Positions 1-6,707 of a stretch of DNA of 9,129 bases are shown here, piece by piece (the stretch's first letter is position 1; every line of letters starts with the position of its first letter). Under the pieces are notes generated by a model. That model had not been told where the DNA came from. It was given only the letters and a program-made list of their open reading frames with translations, and made no database searches. A program made the translations under genes and the position numbers. Location: assembly GCA_007124535.1 (NCBI GenBank), contig SLEY01000491.1:1-9129 (forward strand), given 5' to 3'. This stretch comes from Planctomycetaceae bacterium. GTDB lineage: Bacteria; Planctomycetota; Planctomycetia; Pirellulales; Pirellulaceae.

Positions 1-148
1 CCGGGGAGGTCGGACGCGGTAGCGGCCGGGTGGGGCGCGCCGTGTCCCCTGCGTTTTCTTCTCCTGGCCTGTGATTCGGAGCATTCTCGCTCCTAAGCAA
101 CTCTCTGGCTCGCTCAAGTTTCTACCGACAAGCACCAAAGGTGAGGAG

Positions 149-180
149 CCGTTCGGGGAAGCGAAAAAGCCGGGCAACGG
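149..180 (+). other. Possible bulged RNA hairpin
   Basis: CCGTT (149-153) pairs with AACGG (176-180). Directly inside, CGG (154-156) pairs with CCG (170-172), leaving a GGC bulge on the 3' side and a 13-nt purine-rich loop. The stem lies in the gene-poor left edge. I compared it by eye with common riboswitch signatures and group II intron domain V and found no match, so it is only a structural observation. In GC-rich DNA such stems also arise by chance. Confidence 0.2.
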
Positions 181-253
181 GCGCCGGCCTCGATCATCCA
201 GGCGATACGCTTCGTGGTATATGAAGAAAACCACATTCGCGGAGGTTCACCTA

Positions 254-322
254 ATGGGTGGTGCAGCTTTGTCCCAATGGGCGGCCCCATTCGATCCCCT
301 AGCTTTCCGCAGTTCACTCTGA
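254..322 (+). CDS. Possible 22-aa small ORF
   Basis: An ATG at 254 follows GGAGG (241-245) with an 8-nt spacer, which is a good ribosome binding site. The product would be MGGAALSQWAAPFDPLAFRS plus two residues, ending at the TGA at 320-322. The frame is open upstream to a GTG at 71, but nothing there looks like a better start. The peptide matches no family I know. A perfect 6-bp inverted repeat (276-291) lies inside it. The only support is the binding site, so this may well be chance. Confidence 0.2.
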   Translation: MGGAALSQWAAPFDPLAFRSSL

Positions 323-338
323 TTTCGAGAAGCTGGCT

Positions 339-370
339 GTCCCCGTTCCCTCACCGTCCCCGTTCCCTCA
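339..370. repeat. Tandem G-rich intergenic repeat, 2 copies
   Basis: GTCCCCGTTCCCTCA occurs exactly at 339-353 and again at 356-370, a 17-bp period with a CC spacer. Read on the minus strand the unit is TGAGGGAACGGGGAC. It sits just 3' of the membrane-protein stop codon at 386-388. From general knowledge, short GGGAACGGGGACAG-type motifs recur between genes in many planctomycete genomes, sometimes near REP-associated (IS200-like) tyrosine transposase genes. None of those genes is in this window, so membership of that family is inferred. Confidence 0.75.
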
Positions 371-385
371 GCTGATATTCCCGCG

Positions 386-802
386 TCAGCGGCGGCCCCG
401 CTGTTTGGGAAACGGTCGAATCAGCCAACCCACGCTTTCCAAAATCGCCATCGCCCCGATGATCAACAGGACGATGGGAAACAGCTTGGGCCGCGCGACG
501 ATCATCACGCCGCCCAGCACACAGGCGATCGCGGTCCGCGGCGGCAAACTGGACCCCAGCGTCAGCACTTGGGGAAGGGCCAGCCAAAGGAGGCCCAAGG
601 CGATCCCGATCCGCCAGCCCATGCTGCCGAGCGCGTAAAACGTCTCGTCCTGAGAACGGAGCAAGACGAACAAGCCTCCGGCCATCAGGATCAGGGACAG
701 GACGCCCAGTACGTGGCGCTGAAATCGCGAGGCCTGAAGGCGTTCAGACTTCGGTGACGATTTCGTCGAAGAACTTGATGTAGTTCTGGTTTTCTTCGCC
801 AT
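386..802 (-). CDS. Small multi-pass membrane protein, unknown function
   Basis: This 138-residue protein is of a family I do not recognise. Its first ~25 residues are hydrophilic and rich in Ser, Thr and Lys (MAKKTRTTSSSSTKSSPKSE). Hydrophobic stretches follow at about 30-49, 62-82, 89-104 (short) and 106-125, then a basic tail ending KQRGRR. This suggests three or four inner-membrane helices. The only ATG upstream of the first helix is at 802, inside the 3' end of the aldolase gene, giving a 59-nt overlap in another frame. No clear ribosome binding site precedes it, so translation may be coupled to the aldolase, or the true start may be a rare codon further in. The Ser-rich N-terminus is largely encoded by the overlap. 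The protein resembles small hypothetical membrane proteins in general; no catalytic motif is visible. Confidence 0.75.
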   Translation of the reverse strand: MAKKTRTTSSSSTKSSPKSERLQASRFQRHVLGVLSLILMAGGLFVLLRSQDETFYALGSMGWRIGIALGLLWLALPQVLTLGSSLPPRTAIACVLGGVMIVARPKLFPIVLLIIGAMAILESVGWLIRPFPKQRGRR

Positions 803-1730
803 CCAGGAACTTGATCGCCGCTTGAGGATGCTGATTCAGTTGACCGGTAAGATTGTACGGCAGCAACGCGCCCCACGAAAAGCGATTTCGCAACGGCTCG
901 ATGTGCTCTTGCAGGAATTCGACCACCGGCCGCAGACGGAACTTCGGATTGCGAAGGAAGCCCAACAGCAGTTCCATCGGACAATTTCCCGCCCCCCGGC
1001 CCAGGCCGCCCATCGTCGCATCGGCCCGATTGGCGCCCAGAATGATGGCTTCAATCGTGTTGGCGAATCCCAACTGCTGGTTGTTGTGCGCGTGGATGCC
1101 GATGTCCTTGCCCCGACCTTCCATCGCGGCCGCGTACTTGTTGTACAGCAGATCGATTTGCTCGCGATACAGATGTCCAAAACTGTCGACGATGACCATC
1201 GTCCCTGCGGGGGTTTCGGCGATGGCCTCCAGGACCGTATCCACTTCCTTTTCGCTGATCGCAGAGACCGCCATCAGGTTGGCACTGGTCTCGTAGCCAC
1301 GCTCATGAGCGCACTGGATCATTTCCACCGCTTCGGAGACCTGATGGGCGTAGAAGGCGACACGGATCATATCCAGCGGGCTCTGGTCCCGCGGCACGAT
1401 CTGGGTCTGCCAATCGCTCTTGGCCGCGTCGGCCATGGCAGCCAGCTTCAAACCGGTCTGCTCGGCGTCGTGCCCTTGGAAGACCCGCGCCAGATCGTCC
1501 TCGTCGCAGTGTTTCCAAGCCCCGAACTGGCCCTTGGGAAACAGACGCGGAGAATCCTTGTAACCCACTTCCATGTAATCCACGCCGGCCGCGATGCAGG
1601 TCTCGTACACGGCGCGCACGAATTCGTCGGAAAACTGGTGGGCGTTGATCAGCCCGCCATCGCGAACCGTGCAATCCAAGACCTTCAATTCCGGTCGGTA
1701 AGTAATCCAAGGGGCTTTGTCAGGGGCCAT
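744..1730 (-). CDS. HMGL-like / DmpG-type aldolase catalytic-domain protein
   Basis: This 328-residue TIM-barrel enzyme belongs to the HMG-CoA lyase-like (DRE-TIM metallolyase) superfamily, closest in look to 4-hydroxy-2-oxovalerate aldolases. The family makes or breaks C-C bonds next to a keto acid using a divalent metal. Visible signatures are LDCTVRDGG (residues 18-26, catalytic Arg23 and metal-binding Asp24), YMEVGYK (52-58), VDSFG (181-185), GIHAHNNQQLGFAN (211-224, metal-binding His213 and His215) and the glycine-rich ATMGGLGRGAGN (238-249). It ends without the communication domain of long DmpG proteins, so the substrate is unknown and it need not act with an acylating aldehyde dehydrogenase. 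The ATG at 1730 is preferred over a TTG at 1760 because homology-like sequence begins only after it; neither has a strong ribosome binding site. Its 3' end overlaps the downstream membrane-protein gene. Homocitrate or isopropylmalate synthase is less likely given the short length. Confidence 0.85.
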   Translation of the reverse strand: MAPDKAPWITYRPELKVLDCTVRDGGLINAHQFSDEFVRAVYETCIAAGVDYMEVGYKDSPRLFPKGQFGAWKHCDEDDLARVFQGHDAEQTGLKLAAMADAAKSDWQTQIVPRDQSPLDMIRVAFYAHQVSEAVEMIQCAHERGYETSANLMAVSAISEKEVDTVLEAIAETPAGTMVIVDSFGHLYREQIDLLYNKYAAAMEGRGKDIGIHAHNNQQLGFANTIEAIILGANRADATMGGLGRGAGNCPMELLLGFLRNPKFRLRPVVEFLQEHIEPLRNRFSWGALLPYNLTGQLNQHPQAAIKFLDGEENQNYIKFFDEIVTEV

Positions 1731-1852
1731 AGCAGACTCGATTAAGCAATAAGGAAGCAACCATCATCACATCAGGGGCGGCAGCCGAGCGACCGCGATT
1801 TGCGACCATTGTGGCGACCCCGCGGGTCTTTTGCAAGACACCGTCCAGGCTC

Positions 1853-1873
1853 CGGGGGGAAACTGGCCCCCCG
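1853..1873 (-). terminator. G6/C6 hairpin after the AddB-like gene
   Basis: CGGGGGG (1853-1859) and CCCCCCG (1867-1873) form a perfect 7-bp, all-GC stem with a 7-nt loop, AAACTGG. On the minus strand it begins 26 nt after the stop codon of the AddB-like gene. No U-run follows, so it is not a canonical intrinsic terminator. It may stabilise the mRNA 3' end or slow polymerase. It separates the nuclease gene from the aldolase gene. A second small stem, GACCC/GGGTC at 1816-1828, lies just beyond. Confidence 0.4.
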
Positions 1874-1898
1874 ACACCAAATCGACCCCAGCCCCCGG

Positions 1899-4748
1899 TC
1901 AATCGACGCGCGGTTTGTCGAATACGGTGTCCTGGCAAATGGCCGACAGGTCCTCAGAATACAATGGTGGGGGGTATGCAGGTGGCCAAAAGTGGTTCTT
2001 CTGAATTCTCCGAATGACGTCCCGGGCCCTTGCGTCCGCCTCCTCCAACTCCGCCTCGGTCCATTCGGCAGCTTCGAAGCGGACATTGGCCGTGTCTTTG
2101 GGCAACAGGATGTAGCCCAAGCCGATCTCGCCCTCGATTCCGAGGGATCGGGCGATGTGTCGATAGAGGGGCAGCTGGAGATCGATCCACTGGCCGGATT
2201 TCCGATGCACTTGATCGGGCGATTTGCCGGAATCCGAGGACTTGTAGTCCCAAATCATCCGCTGCCCGGTTTCGGGATGCACGTCGATCCGATCGATGCG
2301 TCCGCGGAGCCGAAACACGTTCCCGTCGACTTCGAACGGCGCGCCCTCGGCCCGCCGGTCGGGAATTTCCGTCGATTCGATTCGCCAGCCCTCCGCCGCC
2401 CGGGCGGCCTGAATGCGGGCGAACACTTGCAGTCGCTGGCGCAACTGCTCGATCTGGACACGCACGGTCGCCAGGGGATCGTCCCCGTACAAGCGGGCTA
2501 CCCGCCGGGACAGGGCCTGTTCGAAGAGCGCTTCCAGTCGTTCCGGATCGGTGGAATTGCCCTCCGGCCCCCCGCCGATTTCATGCAGCACCTCATGGAG
2601 CAGGCTGCCGAAAGCGGCTCCGTCCAATTCTTCGGCCATATCGTCCGTCACTTGCAGACCGACCACATGCCGTAGGTAGAAGCGATACGGGCAGGCCAGG
2701 TAATCCCGAAAAGCGGTCACCCGCAGGGCCGTAATCGGCGAGTCCGGCCGCTGGGGCCGCGGAATCGGAAAATCGGACTGCTCTCGGTGTGACCGCAATC
2801 CACCAGAAAGAGGTGGCAGATGGTCGAGCGGCTCCGGAGTAGCAAAGAAACGCAGGGCCCGCCGTGCCAGGGTCTCCCCATCCGTGCCCAGCAACAGCCG
2901 GCTGGGGATCAAAGGCTCGCCATCGGCCGAGCGGCGACCGGCGATCAACTCGACGTGCTCCCGATTGCCGATCAGCGTGGTCAGCGCGTAGGCGTCGCGG
3001 GCGTAGCGGCGGGCGTTGTCTTGCAGCCCTAATTGGGTACGCAAGGCATCGGGCAGGAAGGGGTCGGCGTTCAAGGAGGACGGCACGAAACCTTCGTTCA
3101 CCCCGCACACGACCAGGGCAGGCGCGTCATCCAACGCCAACTCCAGCCACCCCAGCAACTCGACCGCCCCGGGATCCGCCGGGTCCGCCACCGCTTGATC
3201 CTGGCAGGATTCACGGAGCAAACGCAGGGCATCCGCGGCCGTAACGACGGGCTGCAAGCCCCGCGGAATGGTCTGTTCGTGCTGTTGCAACGTGTCCTGG
3301 ATCCTACGTAGCGTCTGGACAATTCGGCGGTCAGCCACATCCTCCTGGTCCCAGCGGCAGGATCCATACACGGATCGCAGCAATCCGCGCAGCGGCTCAC
3401 CCCATTCGGACAGGGGGCGCGGTGGACCCTGCAGTTCGGCCAGGAGATGTCGGCTGTGACGCAGCAGAGTTGCGACCGTACGGGCGTCTTGCGGTTCCAA
3501 CAACCCCGGTTCCAACCGACTCTGCAAATGCCGGTTATAGTAGGCGTCCAAAGCGTCGGGCCAAAGTGCGCCGATTCCTTGACGCTGAAGATAGGCATCC
3601 ATATCGGGATGGCGGACCAGGGCCGCAAACTCCGGATATCCGCCGATTCGCAAGTAGAACTCGACAGCCGCCAGCAGGCGCATGACGCGCGTCTGCGACA
3701 TCGGCTTGCCGGCAGCGGAGCGGCAAGCGATCTCGCACGGTTCCAGGTGCCTCTGGACGAGGGGGATGATCGCGGCGTCTGCCAATCCCACCGTAATCTG
3801 ATCCGGACGAAATCGCTCACCCCACTCGGACAAACAACGGACCACACGATCCGCTTGTTCCGCCGGACCGTCCACAATGCGGATCCGCTCCTCATCAATG
3901 GGCACGGTGACCGATTCCCAGGCGGAGGGCAGCAGAGCGCCATGGGCGTCGAAACGATCGGACCAGGCCTGGGGCGCAAAGACCAGAACCGTCACCTGCT
4001 CGGCCACCTGATCCAGCATTCGGCACAGGATCCCCGGCAGATCCACCGTCCCGACCAGAATCAACTCCTTGTCCAATCGGCATTCCCCCCGCTCGACGGC
4101 GACGCGGCGGGCTGTCTGGACGTCCCACAATTGCAGTTCATCCAACAGAGCCAGGTAATCGTGTTGCAGGTCGCTGAGGATCTGCCAACGTGCCTGCTCG
4201 GCAAACAATTCGATGGCCTGCCCTCGTTGCGCCACGTCCGCAAAATTCAAGCCCTCGGCCGCCAGCTCGGTATGCAACCGTCGCAGGAGACTGCCGTATT
4301 CCAGCCAGCCCAATTCGTCCTCCTGAGGCCCGACGGAAATCAACTCGCCCAGCCGCTGGGGATCGTAACGCTGTAAGACGCGCGACCACGCCAAACGCTG
4401 GACCAACTCGTTGGCCAGGGGCCGTTGCGCCGGATAAAGCTGTTCCGGCAGATGACCCAGTGTCTCAATCTGGGGGGGTGTCAGCAACCAATCCCGCCGT
4501 TCCGCCTCCGCGACCAGCAACTCCAACAAGCGACGGCCCGCTCGCCCTCCCGGCACGCCGATCAGCCCGGGTGACAAATCGGCCGAGTCGCCCTGCCCGT
4601 AACGCCCCAGCAGATACTCGACGGCTACTGCCAGGCTGGGACGCTCCAAACCCAGGAAAACACGCTCAATCGCCACAATGTCCTCTTCGTTCCACAAAGG
4701 AAGGTTTTTCAAACCACCGGTCAAATCTCGTCCCGCGACGGTCGCCAT
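1899..4748 (-). CDS. AddB-like PD-(D/E)XK nuclease with degenerate helicase
   Basis: This 949-residue protein is related to AddB, the subunit of the AddAB helicase-nuclease that processes double-strand DNA ends for recombination. AddB proteins are usually about 1,100-1,200 residues. The N-terminal segment GVPGGRAGRR (64-73) sits where AddB has its Walker A loop but lacks the GK(S/T) residues, so ATP binding there is unlikely. VNEGFVP (550-556) matches the (L/V)NEG(V/F)P signature of the UvrD-like C-terminal half. The C-terminal RecB-type nuclease domain starts near ITALRVTAFRDYLACPYRFY (672-691). It has His718 in GSLLHEVL, Asp819/Asp822 in GRIDRID, Asp834 and Lys836 in WDYKSS, and Gln858 in LQLPLYR, so the nuclease looks intact. 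Cys686 matches the first cysteine of the AddB iron-sulfur cluster, but the C-terminus offers only Cys938 instead of three, so a cluster is doubtful. The ATG at 4748 has AGGAG 16 nt upstream, which is too far to be convincing. No addA gene is in the window. Confidence 0.88.
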   Translation of the reverse strand: MATVAGRDLTGGLKNLPLWNEEDIVAIERVFLGLERPSLAVAVEYLLGRYGQGDSADLSPGLIGVPGGRAGRRLLELLVAEAERRDWLLTPPQIETLGHLPEQLYPAQRPLANELVQRLAWSRVLQRYDPQRLGELISVGPQEDELGWLEYGSLLRRLHTELAAEGLNFADVAQRGQAIELFAEQARWQILSDLQHDYLALLDELQLWDVQTARRVAVERGECRLDKELILVGTVDLPGILCRMLDQVAEQVTVLVFAPQAWSDRFDAHGALLPSAWESVTVPIDEERIRIVDGPAEQADRVVRCLSEWGERFRPDQITVGLADAAIIPLVQRHLEPCEIACRSAAGKPMSQTRVMRLLAAVEFYLRIGGYPEFAALVRHPDMDAYLQRQGIGALWPDALDAYYNRHLQSRLEPGLLEPQDARTVATLLRHSRHLLAELQGPPRPLSEWGEPLRGLLRSVYGSCRWDQEDVADRRIVQTLRRIQDTLQQHEQTIPRGLQPVVTAADALRLLRESCQDQAVADPADPGAVELLGWLELALDDAPALVVCGVNEGFVPSSLNADPFLPDALRTQLGLQDNARRYARDAYALTTLIGNREHVELIAGRRSADGEPLIPSRLLLGTDGETLARRALRFFATPEPLDHLPPLSGGLRSHREQSDFPIPRPQRPDSPITALRVTAFRDYLACPYRFYLRHVVGLQVTDDMAEELDGAAFGSLLHEVLHEIGGGPEGNSTDPERLEALFEQALSRRVARLYGDDPLATVRVQIEQLRQRLQVFARIQAARAAEGWRIESTEIPDRRAEGAPFEVDGNVFRLRGRIDRIDVHPETGQRMIWDYKSSDSGKSPDQVHRKSGQWIDLQLPLYRHIARSLGIEGEIGLGYILLPKDTANVRFEAAEWTEAELEEADARARDVIRRIQKNHFWPPAYPPPLYSEDLSAICQDTVFDKPRVD

Positions 4749-4822
4749 GCCGTGCAGGTCGCTGCTCCTAAGTCCTTATGAAACAACAGCTTAGCACCCA
4801 TGTCGCAAATTCCAGCCGGCTT

Positions 4823-4838
4823 TGGCATGCGATATGCA
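4823..4838 (+). promoter_or_regulatory. Sigma-54 (-24/-12) promoter for csrA
   Basis: TGGCATGCGATATGCA differs at only two positions from the RpoN consensus TGGCACG-N4-TTGCA and keeps the invariant GG and GC with exactly 10 nt between them. Transcription would start near 4849, giving a leader of about 70 nt before the csrA ATG. It is the only element of this kind I found in the intergenic spaces. The core is also partly palindromic (GCAT-gcgat-ATGC), so a protein-binding site is an alternative. No enhancer-binding-protein site was identified by eye. Confidence 0.55.
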
Positions 4839-4917
4839 CCTAGTTGCCTTGCCGACGATCCTAACTCGCAAAACGTCTCGTCGGTTCTCATCCCATCCTC
4901 AATCGAAGGAGTCCATC

Positions 4918-5274
4918 ATGCTGGTGCTGACCCGCAAGCTGCAAGAGAAAATCCAGATCGGAAACGAGATCACGCTGACCATTGTGCGGATTCAAGGTAA
5001 CACCGTCCGGGTGGGTATCGAAGCTCCCCAAAATGTTCGTGTCGTTCGTGGCGAGTTGCCCACTTCCGAGGGTTCGAGCGAGGCGACTGACGTAAACCCT
5101 ACGGTAGGGGGGAAAAGCGAAGCGGCGCCAGCTTGGACCCCGGACACCACGGATGAGTTGGCGCCGATCCCGGCCAACTGGCCTCGCCAAGAAGCGCGCG
5201 AGCGGCGGCGGCGACGACGCCAAGCCGCCCGCATGCACTCGCCCTGGCCGCAAACCAGCCCGGACGGCCCATGA
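4918..5274 (+). CDS. csrA: CsrA carbon storage regulator with C-terminal extension
   Basis: CsrA (RsmA) is a homodimeric RNA-binding protein that binds GGA motifs, usually over ribosome binding sites, and controls translation of carbon-metabolism, motility and biofilm genes. Residues 1-47, from MLVLTRKLQEKIQIGNEITL through VRVGIEAPQNVRVVRGEL, are a complete CsrA core. Leu4, Arg6 and Arg44 match RNA-contacting residues of E. coli CsrA; Arg7 is Lys here. The ATG at 4918 is fixed by GAAGGAG (4905-4911) with a 6-nt spacer. The protein is 118 residues against the usual 60-80. The extra ~70 residues are polar and Pro-rich, then strongly basic (RERRRRRRQAAR, 94-105). It is divergent from the AddB-like gene and has its own likely promoter. 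The tail may add nonspecific RNA affinity or be disordered. The CsrA identity is firm; the role of the tail is unknown. Confidence 0.95.
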   Translation: MLVLTRKLQEKIQIGNEITLTIVRIQGNTVRVGIEAPQNVRVVRGELPTSEGSSEATDVNPTVGGKSEAAPAWTPDTTDELAPIPANWPRQEARERRRRRRQAARMHSPWPQTSPDGP

Positions 5275-5324
5275 CCGGCTATCCGGCACCGTCGCAACTT
5301 GCCACCCCACACCCTCGCAGAACA

Positions 5325-5339
5325 AAGAACGTGGTTCTT
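5325..5339. terminator. Small inverted repeat between convergent genes
   Basis: AAGAAC (5325-5330) and GTTCTT (5334-5339) form a perfect 6-bp stem with a GTG loop. It lies about 50 nt after the csrA stop and in the convergent spacer before the kinase gene's 3' end. No U-tract follows in either direction, so it is at best a weak bidirectional terminator. Confidence 0.3.
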
Positions 5340-5440
5340 CGTGATGCAGGCACAGCATTCATTGTCCCGTCGTTCCCGTTTCCGCGATTGAAGACCGCAG
5401 CATGATTCTTGGAAGCGACCACCACGAACCACAAAGGTAC

Positions 5441-6526
5441 TCAACGAGCCACCCGAGCGTCCCCAGCCCAAACGGCCCAGACCTCCTGCTCATTGGCCGG
5501 CTGAATGTAGTCGGTCAAGTAGGTGACGGCCAAGGCGCCGCTGGCCCAGCCGAACTGGACCCAACGTTCCGGTTCCCAGCCGCGGAGGAGGCCATACAGC
5601 AGTCCCCCGACGAAGCCGTCACCGCCCCCGATGCGGTCCAACACTTTGATCTCGCGCGGCTCGACCACATGCCACTGGTCCTGATGCCACAAGATCGCAC
5701 CCCAGCGATGCGTGTCCGCATTGATCACTTCGCGGAGCGTGGTGGCAAACAGTTTGACGTTCGGGTACTTCTCTCGGGTGCGATGGATCATTTCCTTGAA
5801 GGAGTCGATTTTCGTAGCCAACCCCTTGCCGCCGGGCGGGGGCCCTTCGATGCCCAAACACAGCTGGAAGTCCTCCTCGTTGCCCACCAGGATATCGGCA
5901 CAGTCGGCGATCTGATGGAACAGCTGGGCCAACTCGTCTTCCCGGCCTTTCCAGAACGAAGCGCGATGGTTCAAATCGAAGGAAACCAGCGTCTTTTCCG
6001 CTTTGGCCTTCTCCGCGATCGCCAGACACAACCGTCCGGTGTCCGGCGACAGCGCGGCGATCAGCCCCGACAGATGGACGATCCCCACGCCCTCTTGGGA
6101 AAATTTGGCGTCCAGATCGAAATCTTCGGGTTTCAGCGAGCGGCCCACCTCGCCCGCCCGGTCGTTGGACACGGTGGGACGGCGGGAACCGCATCCGGAA
6201 TCCGCAATGTTGATCTGATGCCGGGCCCCCCACGGACCGTCCTGCGGGACCTCCTTGGCATCGACCGTCATCCCCCGGCCCGCCAAATCCCGCTGAATGA
6301 ACTTGCCGAACGGCGAGGTGCTGACAATGGCGGTCAGGACATTCACCGGCAGCCCCAGAAAGGACGAGACGCTCCCCACATTGCTCTCGGCACTGGTCGC
6401 CTGCAACTGGAAGGTGGTCGAACTGTGCGCTGGCTGGCGTCCCACGGGGGTCAGCCGAGTCCCCATACTGGTCGGTACCAGCAGGGCATATTTATAAGCG
6501 TCTCTCAAGGTGATCGAATGGGCCAT
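5441..6526 (-). CDS. PfkB-family sugar kinase, KDG kinase-like
   Basis: This 361-residue ribokinase/PfkB-family protein phosphorylates a sugar or sugar acid with ATP in the cytoplasm. The signature IGGGDGFVGGLLYGLL (299-314) is the PfkB C-terminal motif, with Asp303 as catalytic base and the GGGD anion hole. An N-terminal segment SAESNVGSVSSFLGLPVNVL (45-64) matches the substrate-side region. LVSFDLNHRASFW (180-192) and VPTSMGTRLTP (17-27) resemble 2-keto-3-deoxygluconate kinases, which feed KDG to the Entner-Doudoroff-type split. Assignment to KDG rather than another hexonate or fructose is inference. The ATG at 6526 is chosen over a TTG 21 codons upstream because GAGAGG lies 6 nt before it and conserved sequence starts there. 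It is separated from the upstream reductase gene by ~180 bp with a hairpin, so it probably has its own transcript. No KDG aldolase or dehydratase is beside it. Confidence 0.87.
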   Translation of the reverse strand: MAHSITLRDAYKYALLVPTSMGTRLTPVGRQPAHSSTTFQLQATSAESNVGSVSSFLGLPVNVLTAIVSTSPFGKFIQRDLAGRGMTVDAKEVPQDGPWGARHQINIADSGCGSRRPTVSNDRAGEVGRSLKPEDFDLDAKFSQEGVGIVHLSGLIAALSPDTGRLCLAIAEKAKAEKTLVSFDLNHRASFWKGREDELAQLFHQIADCADILVGNEEDFQLCLGIEGPPPGGKGLATKIDSFKEMIHRTREKYPNVKLFATTLREVINADTHRWGAILWHQDQWHVVEPREIKVLDRIGGGDGFVGGLLYGLLRGWEPERWVQFGWASGALAVTYLTDYIQPANEQEVWAVWAGDARVAR

Positions 6527-6656
6527 CAGGATCCTCTCTCTCTCATCTGTAAGCCAAAGCCATGCACGTACGATCCGGCGTACTGCCAAGCGGCAGGGGC
6601 GGATTCTAAACCGCCGTCACCCCCCAGGGCAAGCCCCACCTCGGCAGGTTGCTCGG

Positions 6657-6686
6657 GACGACAACGGGCCGGGGGCGCCCGTCGTC
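6657..6686 (-). terminator. Bulged 10-bp hairpin after the first AKR gene
   Basis: GACGA (6657-6661) and CGGGC (6665-6669) pair with GCCCGTCGTC (6677-6686), leaving a CAA bulge and a 7-nt loop. On the minus strand the stem begins about 20 nt after the AKR stop codon at 6708. The minus-strand 3' side lacks a clear U-run, so it is a candidate terminator or mRNA 3'-end structure. It marks a break between the reductase group and the kinase gene. Confidence 0.45.
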
Positions 6687-6707
6687 TTGAAATCGGTACG
6701 AATCGCG

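Larger units (their letters stand above)
1..385. other. Left-edge stretch without a confident gene
   Basis: No reading frame here has the composition, start site and length of a convincing protein gene. A plus-strand frame is open from the left edge to a TGA at 72-74 (23 codons) and could be the tail of a gene lying outside the window, but its sequence is not recognisable. The stretch also contains a possible hairpin (149-180), a 22-codon frame behind a good Shine-Dalgarno sequence (254-322), a 6-bp inverted repeat AATGGG/CCCATT with a 4-nt loop (276-291), and a tandem repeat (339-370). It could be a long untranslated or regulatory region or decayed sequence. Confidence 0.5.

Noticed and set aside
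113..138. Possible sigma-28 promoter (CTCAAG near CCGACAA)
   Set aside because: The spacing between the two elements is about 5 nt, far too short for a sigma-28 promoter.
141..190. Group II intron domain V or riboswitch
   Set aside because: GAGCCGTTCG recalls domain V, but the tetraloop, the 2-nt bulge and the closing GGTTC-type strand are absent; no riboswitch core motif was found.
822..1745. 307-codon plus-strand open frame
   Set aside because: Antisense to the aldolase, whose catalytic motifs are unmistakable.
1816..1832. GACCC/GGGTC hairpin followed by TTTT on the plus strand
   Set aside because: The stem is only 5 bp, the T run is four bases, and there is no plus-strand gene upstream for it to terminate.
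4822..4917. Upstream in-frame TTG extension of csrA
   Set aside because: It adds 32 residues with no CsrA similarity, has no ribosome site, and overlaps the likely promoter; the ATG at 4918 has a perfect site.
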